DNA of 64,000 bases from Apostichopus japonicus (GCF_037975245.1 NC_092566.1:14440501-14504500), one strand, 5' to 3'; positions 26,101 to 38,264 are shown, numbered from the stretch's first letter. Numbers and translations: made by a program. Notes: generated by a model not told the origin, from the letters alone.

Positions 26101-28096
26101 TTGTCTATGTTTACGGTCTAGGTTGTGTAACACGCAATATATAGACCGCCGGTATTGGTTTGATGATTCAATTAAAAATGTTATATATTTATTTAACAAT
26201 TCATCAGCTTTCTGGTCACTTTGCCCAACAACCATTTCGCCCAACTGCCATTTCTCCCAACCACCCTGGTCATTTCGCCCAACCAGCATGGTCATTTCGC
26301 CTTACCAGCATGGTCATTTCGCCCAACTTTTTTTTACTAATATTCAGTCAGATTAATATTACTTTTTCTATATTTCACTAGTTCAATTTGATTTATTTTG
26401 GGTTATGTTACATTGTGGTAAGTAAATAAAGTGAGGTCCGCTCGATATCGATCGGAGTCTGAGCAGTTATTTCGGGTATAATGGGAGGATTACACTACTT
26501 TAGGCGGTTACGCGTACAATGGAAGTTATATTAATATACAAACAAAGGGGAATCGGTCTTCATAAAAACCTATCAAACCTAACCCCTAACACACTGATCC
26601 ATCATCAAGTTTCCTTAATATTCGGTTCGTATCCCGTAACGTTAACAATTCCCGAACGTTTCCTTTCTAAAGTTATACAAAGTAAAGGACTTCAAGTTTC
26701 CTTAATATTCCTTAATATTCGAACGTTTACTATCAAACCTATCAAACCTAACCCCTAACACACTGATCCATCCTCAAGTTTCCTTAATGTTCGGTTCGTA
26801 TCCCGTAACGTTAACAATTCCGAATGTTTTCTTACTAAAGTTATACAAAGTAAAGGACTTCAAGTTTCCTTAATATTCCTTAATATTCGAACGTTTACTA
26901 TCAAACCTATCAAACATAACCCCTAACACGTACACTGATCCATCTTCAAGTTTCCTTAATATTCGGTTCGTATCCTGTAACGTTAACAATTCCCGAACGT
27001 TTCCTTTTGAAGTATCATATTTAATCAAGGTTGGGCGAAATGACCAGGCTGGTTGGGCGAAATGACCAGGCTGGTTGGGCGAAATGACCAGGCTGGTTGG
27101 GCGATATAAGGGCGGCTTGGGCGAAATGGTAAGGTTGGGCGAAATGGCAGTTGGGCGAAATGGTTGTTGGGCGAAGTGAACTGCTTCCATTCATCACGTT
27201 CAGTCTCAATCTCGGTTCTTCTCTTAACAATTACCTATTTTACTAGGCATTGAGATTGACACAACACATTAATGGGACGGTGCCACTCACATTCACTTAT
27301 TAAGAATTAATGCGTCAACATTATTTTCTTATTGTTATTTTTTTTTTACATTCAGAACTCTACGTTTAATAGGCTAAACCGGTGCAGTGTGGTGGGCAAC
27401 AGTGGTTCTCTCCTACACTCTAATTGTGGAAAGCATATAGACGAAGCTGAGTTTGTATATAGGTCAGTTGGCATGAAAGTAATATATCTTTTGGATAACA
27501 AATCGTACTGCAGTAAAGGGGGAAAATATAAATTTGAGACATATTGGAGCAGCTACTCTGTGTTGTTTTCTTGGCGGAGCATGCATGGTATAGAAAGCAG
27601 GGACATTTAGAAATTGCGCTCGTTGTGCTTATTGATTAAGTAATATGTATATGTGGAATCTCACATTCAAAAGCAGTAATCACTACGAATTCTTCTTTTG
27701 TCACCAATTTATTGTCAAATAATAGCCTCATCATGAATTTCAACGGCATTTGAAATATTCTCTTTTTAAAAATCTGCAGGTGTAACGCTGCACCCTTGAA
27801 ACCTTTTGCAGCTGATGCAGGAACTAAAAGTAACCTTACCTCCTTTAACCCAAGCATCTTTCGAAAAAGGTTAGTTCACATTGGTTGTGCAGTTATCTAT
27901 CACTGTTACAACACTGTTATTATGCCGGTTTGTACATCATTAACGGTACGCCAACATTGTTGAGCATGTGTTGAAGCAAGATAATGTCTGATAATATGCT
28001 CAGTGTACATCCTGTTGGAAAATGGGTTGAATCATCGATCAACGAGCGCAGACTGAAATAGTAAAGTAGTTGATCTTTATTATAATCATTTTATAC

Positions 28097-28164
<68 letters not shown>

Positions 28165-29542
28165 GTCATTCCGTGTCAAACCACGGATGGCTGTTGCTGC
28201 ACCCTCTCCAAAAATTCCCAAATTTTTAGTATGATTGACACACTACAATATAAGCATATTCTGAAAATTCCAGTTGCATTGCTTCACAATTGGTACATTT
28301 ATAACACTTTGAAATCCGCAATTTGTCGCCACCATGACATTTTCTTGACTTTTTTCTATTACAGATGTATATAGAGTCTATTCCATAGAACAGGAATATA
28401 CAAAATTAGGCTACAAAAATATTGTCTTGTGGAGTTGGGTCATCTTAAAAGTGTCAAAATATTCGATTTTTGTACTTTTCACTAATTTTTTTTTATATTT
28501 ATTATGTCTAGTACAAAAAAAAAATAAAGATTACAATGCTTTCCTATAATATATTTGCAAGTTGTGCAACTCTTAAGTTGCTATTTCATGCTGCGATTCA
28601 ACATGAGGTAGGGGTTTTGATGCCAATTTTTTACCAAAGTAACCACTTTAAATATAAGTATAAAGTTCTTACACCTAAACAAATTTCAGGGTTCTAGCTT
28701 ATCTCAATATTAATTTATGAAGTATTAAAGTTGCTCCGATATACAAAAGGGGTCGTCTTTGACAGCCAATAACTCAACACGCTTCATGTTGAAAAATTCT
28801 GATAATTTTTTCTGGAAGAGATAGTACCACCCTGTTTGTACAACAAATTTCAGGAGGGTGTTTTGCCTTATTTTGAATTGAAAAATCCTCAAAGTTTGGG
28901 ATTTTTACAAAAAAACGTTTTTGCCTGTTTTGATGTTCCACATGTTTTGAGCCTGGGTATTGTACTTCAAGGTCATTCAATTCAGTACTGTGCAGTTTTA
29001 AATTTCATATAAACAAATACTATTTGCCATGTACTTGTCTGTTTCTGGTTTAATTCATTTAATTAAAAGACTTAACTATATAAATGACTGTCAACCAGTA
29101 CATACATGTACAGTGTGTAACAGTACACGCATACATGTGCTGTGTGTACATGTACAGTGTGTATTAGTGTTAGGTGTAAACATAGTCTTCTGGCATTCAT
29201 TTTCCTTATCCAAATGGATCCCCACCAATACACACACTGTACATGTACACCCAATACAATGTATATACTGTACACACTGTACATGTATGTACTGCTGAAT
29301 GCACAACTTGCAAATATAATATAGGAAAGTATTGTAATCATTATTTTGTATTGTTTGTACTAGACATAATACTCTCTGAAAGAATCAAGTACACTGAAGC
29401 AATGGTTTAGGAACAATTCATCAACTGAAATTTTTAGAATATGGTTATGTTGTGGTGTTCCAACCATAAAATAAATTTGGGAATTTTTCAAAGATGTCGA
29501 ACTACAACATACTCCAAAATTTGGTGATTTGATATGGAATGA

Positions 29543-29637
<95 letters not shown>

Positions 29638-31504
29638 CAAAAAATAAAGACTAATAATAATATTGGTTAGATTTGCGTTTGCTTTAAGTCGTTAGCTTTA
29701 TATCTCTTTCAGATACAAAGGAATTGCAAAACAGTCCTATCTGAAGAAGTTTGTGTCGGATATGCAGCAGTATCACGGATATCTGTGGGGAGCGTGTTTC
29801 AGTCGCAGTTCTCATTTAGACATGTGTATGAAAGCAATCAGCGGCTATAACATCAAAGAAAACGTATTTGTGCTGGCTCATCCGAAACACTTTAAGTACT
29901 TTCAAGACTATTGGATTCGACGTGGAAAGAATAACTACCTTTCCACAGGTAAGGTTTCGCAAGAAGAACAGACTAAATAATTTTGAAAACTTAAAAACGT
30001 AACACTTGACTTTTGTATTAGCAAATCAGCAATTTAAGATTGACCTTTCTCAAAGTAGGAAAGCTTACAATTTTAATATTCTGTATGTTGAGACAGTGAT
30101 TGTTCTATTTTAATTTGCCAGACACCTACTTGATCCTTGATCAAATTTTAAGCGTCTCGGAGTTTAAGGTGGAATTGTAAATAGTAGCAGTATATATATG
30201 AAGTTAAAAATCATGTAAAAAGTCATTTAGGTGTGCAGACATAAAGCACCCATTATTTAATGTAATGATATTTAGGCGCATCACCTTAATTATAAATGAT
30301 TTGACAAGCATATAAAGTATTAAATGTGATTGTCCAAAGTGAACTTGTCATCATGTGTTTAGTGTGTGGCAATGATAAAGTTTAGCTATGGAGAACGTAC
30401 TTAATTGCCCATGTCATTAGACATATAACTTGCATAATATAATCTTGTTACTGTTATGTGCTATTTCAAAGTTTGTGAAAAGCCAACGTGTAAAATATAC
30501 CTTTGCATCAACAAGTTACGTGCGATGAGGAAGATTCCCTTAGTAACAAACGATAATAAACGATCTAGACCACCACTATTGTACTGTGGGGGGGGGGGGG
30601 GGCTTTGGTGTTAAAAAGTACAGGGGAGGGGTCTAAAGGGAGGAATGATCCTTACCCTTTAAGAAATTTGGGGGAAATGGAGTAAAGGCAAAAAGTGCTA
30701 TGTTCGGCAAAATATTTTTCGACTACTAAGGTTCTACATATTTGACATGTTGTGTATTTATGTACTTAACACTAGGAATTATTGTAATATTTTGTCTGCC
30801 AGTGTGGAGAATTTCTTCGGGGACGTGTATGTAGCTGCACCCGTCGTTACCCTTAATCTCGAATTGCACAGGATTTCCAGCGATTACACTTTCCCCAGAT
30901 ACCCCCATCCCAACTGGTACTTATCAAAAATGTGTAGAAACGTGCTAACTGTTTGTATTATTTACAGCCACTGGTTGCAGAACTCAACTAATAATCTGGT
31001 AGCCTTCTAACATCACAATACTATACCATTAGATCAATTACACGAAAAGGCAATGTAGGAATACATTGAAGAAATAGGCTATAGGCTAGTCTAAGGGCTC
31101 TTTCCATTCTTTGAAATGTAAATACATACTAGGTAACATGTAATCGTAGCTTATTCCATCTACACAGCTCAGACAGTCATATCACTGTCTCGACTAGTTT
31201 TGAAATTAAATCACAGTAGCAATTTAAACATCTTTCTTAATTAATCAAATTCATATTTTCCTTTTTCAAAGGTTTCTACTACACCAGTGATGCATTAAGT
31301 CGCTGTAATGAAACGCACCTTTATGGATTTTGGCCATTTCCAAGAGCATTTGACGATATTTCTTCTTACAATGTTTCGTATCATTACTTTGAAAAGCTCG
31401 AAAACGAATGGAAGGAACCCCATGCGATGAACATAGAGTTTTCAATTCTCGTGCAGCTTCATCTTCTTGGTGTTGTAAAGATTCACATTGGAAAATGTGA
31501 ATAA
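20126..31504 (+). CDS. Alpha-2,8-sialyltransferase-like gene, copy B (complete, 7 exons, about 376 residues)
   Basis: Exons: 20126-20328, 21296-21409, 23443-23590, 27356-27462, 27780-27869, 29713-29948 and 31272-31504. All introns are GT/AG and the phases join cleanly (2, 2, 0, 2, 2, 1). The start MGRHCRIERL is chosen over an upstream in-frame ATG at 20096 because copy C also begins MGR in the same context (ACATGGGACG). Residues about 10-27 form the single membrane anchor (GIILCFVCTVTVGWW). Exon 2 is a stem with N-glycosylation sites (NIS, NQT). Exon 4 carries sialyl motif L (RCSVVGNSGSLLHSNCGK), completed in exon 5. Exons 6-7 carry motif S (LSTG...LSRCNETHLYGFWPF), motif III (HYFE), motif VS (HAMNIE) and terminal GKCE. 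Length and motifs fit the ST8Sia branch of GT29: Golgi type II enzymes that use CMP-sialic acid. No disabling change is seen. Acceptor and linkage cannot be told. Confidence 0.93.
21456..21818. mobile_element. MITE, GGGTCATTCCG family, in intron 2 of copy B
   Basis: The 363-bp element starts GGGTCATTCCGTGTCAA and ends as the reverse complement of GGGTCATTCCGCCTCAA. It is flanked by ACTA on both sides (21452-21455 and 21819-21822), a possible 4-bp target duplication. It is non-coding. Two larger relatives lie at 28163-29544 and 40832-41303. Confidence 0.8.
21823..23442. other. Rest of intron 2 of copy B; no recognised element
   Basis: AT-rich sequence. A 97-codon plus-strand frame at 21828-22121 has no family motif and no counterpart in copy C, so it is not called as an exon. 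Confidence 0.5.
23591..26215. other. Left part of intron 3 of copy B
   Basis: No recognised element. The longest frame (23997-24455 minus, 152 codons) shows no motif and is treated as chance. A short KGETAKRSGGSSKTQPRAAE-like reading near 25210-25270 could be an old repeat but was not identified. Confidence 0.45.
26216..27179. mobile_element. Element with minisatellite-type terminal inverted repeats, intron 3 of copy B
   Basis: The left end (26216-26335) reads TCACTTTGCCCAACAACCAT and continues with repeats of GGTCATTTCGCCCAACCAGC. The right end (27029-27179) is the reverse complement: GGTTGGGCGAAATGACCAGGC repeats ending TTGGGCGAAGTGA. The outermost 40 bp of the two ends match almost perfectly when inverted. 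The 0.7-kb interior is itself a tandem array of a 168-bp unit. No coding capacity is seen. I would call it a non-autonomous, foldback-like DNA element; its superfamily is unknown and no clear target duplication was found. Confidence 0.7.
26572..27010 (+). repeat. 168-bp tandem repeat, about 2.6 copies, inside the element
   Basis: ATCAAACCTAACCCCTAACA starts at 26572, 26741 and (with one change) 26909. Each unit continues with TTCGGTTCGTATCCCGTAAC and TCCTTAATATTCCTTAATATTC blocks. Confidence 0.85.
28103..28162. repeat. (TA)n microsatellite left of the MITE
   Basis: About 60 bp of (TA)n ends directly at the left inverted repeat of the MITE at 28163. Confidence 0.9.
28163..29544. mobile_element. 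Large MITE, GGGTCATTCCG family, in intron 5 of copy B
   Basis: It starts GGGTCATTCCGTGTCAAA and ends GATTTGATATGGAATGACC, the inverted form. Long subterminal inverted arms continue inwards: the left arm after 28230 reads as an inverted version of the right arm before 29450. (TA)n on both sides suggests it entered a TA target. The interior carries a 200-bp hairpin (29097-29296) and no recognised protein. Confidence 0.75.
29097..29296. repeat. 200-bp inverted repeat (hairpin) nested in the MITE
   Basis: The left arm (29097-29170) holds AGTACATACATGTACAGTGT and TGTACATGTACAGTGTGTAT. The right arm (29226-29296) is the inverted form of the same blocks. The loop is about 55 bp. It looks like a foldback insertion that sits in only this MITE copy. 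Confidence 0.75.
29545..29632. repeat. (TA)n microsatellite right of the MITE
   Basis: About 88 bp of (TA)n starts right at the end of the MITE and ends about 80 bp before exon 6 of copy B. Confidence 0.9.
29949..31271. other. Intron 6 of copy B
   Basis: No recognised element, apart from a 16-bp G run near 30587-30602. Frames at 30726-31010 are without motifs. Confidence 0.5.
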
Positions 31505-31505
31505 A
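31500..31505 (+). promoter_or_regulatory. Candidate polyadenylation signal overlapping the stop codon of copy B
   Basis: AATAAA runs from the last codon through the TAA stop. No other AATAAA is seen before the retrotransposon LTR at 31647, so the transcript may end within about 140 nt of the stop or inside the LTR. Confidence 0.35.
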
Positions 31506-31646
31506 GGAAGACTAGAAAAATTCACAACGGGAAATGTGTAGAAGTCCATCCAGTTGAGTTACAAATGTATAGTCGTGAGTCGCTAGGTCTTCACGTTTAC
31601 TGTTTAAGTAAAACTCATGTATCCCTGCAGTTTAGCGATGTACAAA

Positions 31647-33068
31647 TGTAAATAGCTCTATTTCTTCTACTTCTTCTCCCCCATCCTAGTGGTTAGGTAA
31701 TAGGTACGCCTATACTCTTCCACATCCTGTGCTCATATTCCCTTGTATAATTAGTAGTGAGCCAGTGGCAACAGTACTTTCTTTATTCTGCCAAAGTTGC
31801 TGGTTGCAGTAAACATCTTCTCTTCTTACTTTCTTTTCTTAGATAAGGGATGCTTTGTCTTACTTGTTTCAGTTATAGGATAGACATTTGTATGCAGATT
31901 AGTCTGTGTAATTAGCTCTGATTGGTTCTGAGTGTTACTCTTGGTATCTAGGGTGTGTATAGCCAATCAGAGGTGTTAAGAGGGTCACATGTTGTTACCC
32001 TGTGGTTTAGGTGTTTCCTCCAAGGTGTTTTAGGAGAGAGAGGCAGTTTAGTTGTCAGCCAGTCAACAGGGCATGTTTGTATATTAGCCACCCTTGACAT
32101 CATGTAGTCTGTACACTACAGTATACTTATATAAAAAATAGTTAGAGAAGTTGTCTATCTCGTGCTTAAAGAATACATATATATCCACATAAATATAACT
32201 TTACTGGAGGATTTAATTGTTAATTATTGATTTGCTGTACGTTTGTAAACATTATTCCATCGTTTATTTAATGGATTATAAGGAACTGAGAGCTGTGTTC
32301 TGCTAGTTGCCGTTTTGTATTTACATATCTTATACCTGGACTTCACCAACTCTTTCACCTATTTTGTACCTGGACTTCATACCTACTCTCCTTGGGAAGA
32401 ACATTTCTTTGAACAAACAGTATATATTATTTATTGGCATATATTCCTGGAACTCTCACCCATATCTATTTTCACTGGAGTATTCATGGAACTCTCACCC
32501 ATATATTATTTACTGGAGTATTACTGGAACTCTCACCCATATCTATTTACACTGGAGTATTACTGGAACTCTCACATCACTCACCGTCCTTTTCGTAATT
32601 TCCTGTTATCGGACATTCATCAATCCTTAAAAACGTTTCATTACCGTGCCTACCAGTCAACTACATTGCTGTGCCGTGCTGCTGGACTATACAGACCCGC
32701 CCGCCAGATAAGCTCTATCTCTTTTTTTTTTTATTAATGTGCACACGTATTAGTCTTGTGGCCACTTGACACCCCTAGTTGTTTATATCAATATCTCTAG
32801 TTTTCATTGTTGATACAAGTGTAATTGTGTAACAGTAAAGAGTACTTTACCAAGATACCTTATGTTGCATAGTTTCATGTGTGTGACCGAGCAAATATAA
32901 CTACTTTCTATGTATACCTAACAGCCAGTCTTATTCTTTTTTTTAGCCTGTTGTATTTGTAATACAGTGGTCAGCTGTCTTCACACATCGTGACCACTTG
33001 GGGGATTCCCAATAATCTTGTTGTACAGCTAGCTGCTGACAAGAACCACATATCCCGCAACTCTTACA
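31647..33068 (+). repeat. 5' LTR (1422 bp)
   Basis: It starts TGTAAATAGCTCTATTTCTT and ends CCCGCAACTCTTACA. Compared with the 3' LTR it holds about 976 extra bases (about 31753-32728), including a 38-bp minisatellite. The shared parts are nearly identical. Confidence 0.85.
32436..32577 (+). repeat. Minisatellite of about 38 bp in the 5' LTR
   Basis: Four copies of a unit with CTGGAACTCTCACCCATATC followed by TATTTACACTGGAGTATTA. It is absent from the 3' LTR. Confidence 0.8.
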
Positions 33069-33271
33069 TTGTTAGTACGAGTGGGGTATTCAATTATTGC
33101 TTCCCAAGTGGCAATTGTCATTACATAGTATTTATTTCAAACGTTGTTGTACTTGAATAAGACTGGTTGATAGGAGACTTATTTTAATAACATTTCAGTA
33201 TTTTGCTTAAATGGTTTCTTTAATACTTCTATATATTTTTGCTCACAAGTTGTTTAACATTAAGAATAATT

Positions 33272-34195
33272 ATGAATGATAACAACATTGATTCTGTGAC
33301 ACCTGACTGCTCGGGAAACCAGCCTCTCCCTGCAATTTATATCCCCATAAATCATCAAATGTCTACCTTTGTGGGTAAGCCAACTAGTAAGAACGACCCT
33401 AGCTGGGGGGGGGGGGGGGAATGGAAGTCTAGCATGAAAGCTGCATTCAGAGCATGGCGGACCCCCCAGGACCAACAGGTAGAGTTGGCCCTTCGGTATC
33501 TGGGTGGTGTAGCACGGAGGGAGGTGCTTGTTCTAGAGGATGACCAGCGACCAACCCTTCATGCAGTGCTTAGGCACTTGGAAAAGATTTATGGGACAAT
33601 ACACCCTTAACAACCCTGATGAGTCGATTCTACGCCAGAAACCAGCATAGGCACGAGAGTATCAGGCAGTACTCCCTCTGCCTGGAAGAACTTTTACAGC
33701 GAATTATAAAGTACCCATCATCCATACCTGACAAGGACAAAACCCTAAGGGATAGGTTCATTGAGGGAATTTCGGACAACTCCATCAAGATGGAGCTACG
33801 GAGAGAAGTCAGGAAGGATAGTGACATCAGTTTCAAAGATATAAAAGATGAGGCCCTTGAGCTGGAAGGCGCCACTAGGATGGACAGTGCTGAAGTCATC
33901 ACAGCTGAACATCATCAAGTAGGGATCCCCACTGCACCGGTCCAAAGTACAACGCCCAACAATGACCCAGCCTTCAAAGAATGGCAGAAGACAATGGAGG
34001 CAGCATTCTCCAATATGCAACAACAAATGCTGCACTTGCAGTCTATGGTTGCCATGGCAACACCTAGAAACCGACCAACCGGTGGAAGAACGGCTTCAGA
34101 CCAGTTTACAGACGATGGTCGACCTATCTGCAGAACCTGCAACATCCAGGCCATGTCGCCAGGAACTGTAGAAAGGCACGAAGGTCCCCACCACA
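33272..34195 (+). pseudogene. Retrotransposon gag remnant
   Basis: It opens at an ATG (MNDNNIDSVT). A central capsid-like part contains FYARNQHRHESIRQYS, and a zinc knuckle lies near 34130-34175 (CRTCN, then GHVARNC in the next frame; CX2CX4HX4C). A frameshift lies near 33608 and another inside the knuckle near 34145. A 16-bp G run near 33405 looks slippage-prone but the frame passes through it. Confidence 0.75.
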
Positions 34196-34196
34196 C

Positions 34197-34577
34197 TTGT
34201 CAGCAGATGCCACCCCTTTCCAACCCCAGACAACATCAATTCACCCTAACGAGGCAGAGCAATCCACAGTTGTGGGCCAAACTATGGAATGCTCTGCCTC
34301 GTTAGGCTCATCTATACCAATTAGGGACATCAAAGACAAGGTCGTTGGAGATCACATGGTAACCAGCTTTCTTAAAGAGGGCCACCCTATGCCATGTATC
34401 ATTGACACCGGCTCCCAAGTGACGACCATATCAGAAAAATACTTCCTAGAACACTTGGTCGACAGACATCATCCATCTGGCTCTCTCCATTGGCTCAGAC
34501 TTAAAGGTGCAAACCATTTACCTGTCCCATTTTCAGGATGTGTGGAAGTCATTTCCGTCAGTCATTTCCGATGTTGA
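34197..34577 (+). pseudogene. Retrotransposon aspartic protease region
   Basis: The frame contains IIDTGSQVTTIS, the DTG/S active site of retropepsins, near 34399-34434. In Ty3/Gypsy elements this enzyme cuts the Gag-Pol polyprotein. The frame is closed by a stop before the RT; the next frame (34642-35121) continues the linker. Confidence 0.8.
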
Positions 34578-34641
34578 AATTAATATCATAGTCCTCCTTG
34601 TTCCTGAAAATGCTGCCAGTGGCATTCCCTGACTATTAGGA

Positions 34642-36286
34642 ATGAATGCCATAAGGCTTTGCAAAGAGGTGCTCTTCAATAGTCAGGACATGAAGTTGAA
34701 TCCATCCAGAGATCATTGTACACAATCAGCAGAATTACTGCAATTTATACAGATGGCTGAGGAAGAAATGGAGAGTGAGGATCTGTCCAGAATTATAGGT
34801 AAAGTGTCAATACCCAGGGGCCAATCTGTATTATTGCCTGCCAGACATGAGATAATCATAGAGAGCTACTGCGATTTAGGGAAAGGGAGAACTTGTGGTC
34901 AGGGGATAATAGAAGCACTACCTGATGACCAAAACAACTTAGCAAAGGATATTTTAGTGGCCAAATCATTGTCTACAGTTACTAACAATAAAGTGCACAT
35001 TAGACTTCTTAACATCAGCACCAGTGACAGCCTGCTCAGGAAAGGTTCAGTTTTGGCACAATTACATGACGTGGAGGTATTACCTAATCAGACTCCAGAA
35101 GTAAACTTAAGTGCATATTGATCAACAAACAGTAGAAGTTGTTATCTCTGAGCAACATGCTACAGTGGTCAATGAAAGTGCTAACTCTCAAATACCTAGC
35201 CAGTTGCCAGTACCTGTTAATGTCAACACTGAAACTCTTTGTTCTGATGAGGTGGCTATACTTGCTAAATTTCTTAATGACCATAAGGAAGTTTTTGCTA
35301 AAGATGATGGTGACTACGGGTGTACAGATACTATCACACATCAAATTCCAACAGGTGACAGCCCACCAGTGAGGGAAAAATATAGAATGATTCCGCCCAA
35401 ACTTTACCAGGAAGTAAAAGATCAAATCAAACAGATGCTAGAAAAGGGGGTCATCCAAGAAAGCTACAGTCCATGGGCAGCTCCTACTGTGTTAGTAAGG
35501 AAGAAAGATGGAAAGATAAGGATTTGTGTGGATTATCGCAGACTGAATGCTCTTACTAGGAAGGATGCCTACCCTCTCCCCCGAATTGATGAGTCCTTAA
35601 ATGCGTTGGGTCATGCCAAATTATTTTCCACCCTAGACTTGGTGAGTGGCTACTGGCAGGTCGCCATGAATTCCGAAGATCAGCAGAAAACAGCCTTTAC
35701 AACACCTATGGGACTGTTTGAATTTCAAAGAATGCCCTTCGGTTTATGCAACGCTCCAGCGACCTTTCAGCGATTAATGGAGGCCTGTCTGGGAGACAGG
35801 AATTATGAGTCTGTACTTCTGTATTTAGATGACATCATCGTCTTCTCTGAAGATTTCCCATCACATCTTCAAAGACTAGGGAATGTCCTGGACAGACTAA
35901 GTAAGCACGGGTTGAAGGCTAAACCAAGTAAGTGCCACCTGTTGCAGAAGGAAGTACACTACCTTGGTCATGTCGTGTCGGCAGAGGGTATATCTACAGA
36001 ACCAGAAAAGTGTGCAGTCATCAAAGACTGGCCCACCCCCGCCTCTGTATCAGATGTGAGATGTTTTCTGGGTATGGCAGGTTTCTACAGGCGATTCATT
36101 AAAGATTTTCCAAAGATCGCAGGTCCATTGTACGAGCTCACATCTAAACCAAAGAACGGGCTACCCCTGAAGAAAGCCTTTGAATGGTCACCCAGATGTC
36201 AGGATGCTTTTGAGCACCTAAGACAGGAACTGTCCTCACCGCCGATTCTAGCCTATGCAGACTATTCGCTGCCTTTTAGACTGTAA
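34642..36286 (+). pseudogene. Retrotransposon linker and reverse transcriptase
   Basis: The linker frame 34642-35121 overlaps the RT frame 35111-36286. RT blocks seen are WAAPTVLVRKKDGKIRICVD, a motif A (STLDLVSGYWQVAM), a motif B (FQRMPFGLCNAPATFQ) and the catalytic YLDDIIVF near 35822-35845. This is a complete RT fold of Ty3/Gypsy type. A TAA at 36284-36286 separates it from RNase H. Otherwise this stretch is well kept. Confidence 0.9.
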
Positions 36287-37327
36287 ACTGACGCTAGTGC
36301 TACAGGATTGGGGGCAGTATTGACACAAGTTCAAGAAAACAAAGAACGAGTAATAGCTTACGCGAGTCGAAGTCTCCGAAAAACAAAACGGAATGACCAG
36401 AACTACAGTGCGTTCAAGTTAGAACTACTAGCAATCTCCTGGGCGGTAACTCAAAAGTTCAAGTCATACTTACTCGGCGCTGAATTTGTTATTTATACAG
36501 ACCATAAACCCCTACAGTTCCTAGCTACAGCAGACCTCGGAGCCATTGAACAGAGATGGGTAGCAAGACTTGCGAATTTCCACTGCAAGATTGCTTACAA
36601 GCCAGGCAGAGAAAATACCAACGCTGATGCACTGTCCCGACGAATGACTCAGGCTCAAGAAGCCCCTTGTAGTACACCAGACGATGAGATCATCTACAAC
36701 CTCCAGCAGCATACAGATTGTTTGCTTCCTTTGACAGAGCAGGAATTAACCAATCAGGAACCTCCACCAAGCATTAATGACGACTTTAGGAACAGACAAG
36801 ACCTAGATCCAGCAATAGCTGAAGTCAAGAGATATGTACATTCTGGGACACGCCCCACATACAATGGTGACTCGACAGAGGTGTCATTGTTACTCAAACA
36901 GTGGAGCAGCCTAAAGATACTTGATGGGTGTCTCTATAGAAAGATCCTGAGAAGTGGTCACCATGACCCAGTAAAGCAATTTGTGGTGCCGTCCAGTTTA
37001 AAGGTCAGCGTTTTCCAGGGTTTACATGACCAAGCAGGACATTTTGGAGCCACCAGAACACTGGCACTTATTCAAGAGCGCTTCTACTGGCCCAACATGA
37101 GGAGTGATGTCCAGAAGTATTGTGCAGAATGCGAACGTTGTAATTTAGCTAAACCACCGACATCAACAACAAGAGCCCCACTGGTTAATCTTAAGGTGTC
37201 AGCCCTCCTGGAACTTGTGGCTCTTGACTTGCTAAAGCTTGATCGTTCTACAGATGGTTTTGAAAATGTCCTAGTCATCACTGACTACTTCACCAAAATA
37301 GCAGTTGCAGTCGCCACCAGAAAGTAA
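36287..37327 (+). pseudogene. Retrotransposon RNase H and integrase N-terminal half
   Basis: RNase H starts with TDASATGLGAVLTQ just after the stop at 36284 and includes YTDHKPLQF and NTNADALSR. The integrase zinc finger follows (H...H in LHDQAGHFGATRT, C...C in CAECERC), then the start of the catalytic core (VALDLLKLD...VLVITDYFTK). The frame ends at TAA 37325-37327. Confidence 0.88.
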
Positions 37328-37949
37328 ACTGCAGTAACAACGGCAAGAGCCCTTTGGTAGCATTTCATCACGAAGTATGGTTGCCCAGCACGAATCCTGT
37401 CAGACCAAGGTGCTAACTTTGAATCCCGGTTAATTAAGGAACTTTGCCATATGTATAACATCCATAAGAACAGAACTACATCCTACCACGCAGCTGGAAA
37501 TGGCTTATGCGAACGGTTCAACCGTACCCTTATAAACATGGTGCGTACTTTGTCTGGTACCAGTAGTCAGGTACCAGTAGTAGCCCAGTGACCCCACTAC
37601 TTGGAATACCAATTCCACGGCAGATACCCGACGGTACCAGCAGCTGCGATGATGAGGACATGAGGACAGCGTAGACCACCATAGTGCTGATGAAGACACA
37701 GACGCTTCTGATGGGCAGGAACCAACACATCCTCCTGTGCTCACCACAGTACCCGATATTCCCACCCTAGAATCAGTTCAAGTAGATCCCACTTTGTATC
37801 TCAGACGGTCACGTAGAACCAAAGGTTTACCTCCCGAGGAGTCATGTGTCAATAATATAATAAGTAAAGATTTTTCCCCCATTGTAATTTCTATGCAATG
37901 GTTAGAAGATGGCTTGAGTAAGGCTAGAGCATCTAATTTCTTCAAATAA
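37328..37949 (+). pseudogene. Integrase core end and C-terminal tail, broken
   Basis: After the stop the core continues with ILSDQGANFES (second catalytic Asp) and AGNGLCERFNRTL (catalytic Glu region) up to about 37560. A rearranged stretch of about 170 bp follows. An open tail at 37737-37949 (LRRSRRTKGLPPE) resembles the C-terminal end of such integrases. Confidence 0.7.
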
Positions 37950-38250
37950 GGTGTGCTATTGTGTATTCATTTGTATTTTGTACCAAGACTTACCGGTCTT
38001 TGTGGTATGATCCTTGCCAGAGGATCCGATTGCTTTAAGAGATACTGTATTTTTTTCATGTACAAGCTAGAAGTTGTAAGACTGTTGTACTAGGAAGTTA
38101 GGAAACTGTGTTAGTTACAGCCTTATGGTCTCACCAGATTGGGTATATACTTCACAAGTATATTCTGTATGTTTCCTTCATTTTTTTTTTTTAAACTTTG
38201 TTTTGTGGTTATTGCTGCAAGAAGTTTTCATTGGCAGTGTAAGCCAATAT

Positions 38251-38264
38251 AAAGCGGGCAGGGA
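38251..38264 (+). other. Polypurine tract of the retrotransposon
   Basis: AAAGCGGGCAGGGA lies directly before the TGTAAATAG start of the 3' LTR, the place where plus-strand DNA synthesis is primed in LTR elements. Confidence 0.7.

Noticed and set aside
32315-32737. 140-codon frame in the 5' LTR
   Set aside because: It is the translation of the LTR minisatellite; LTRs of this type do not code here.
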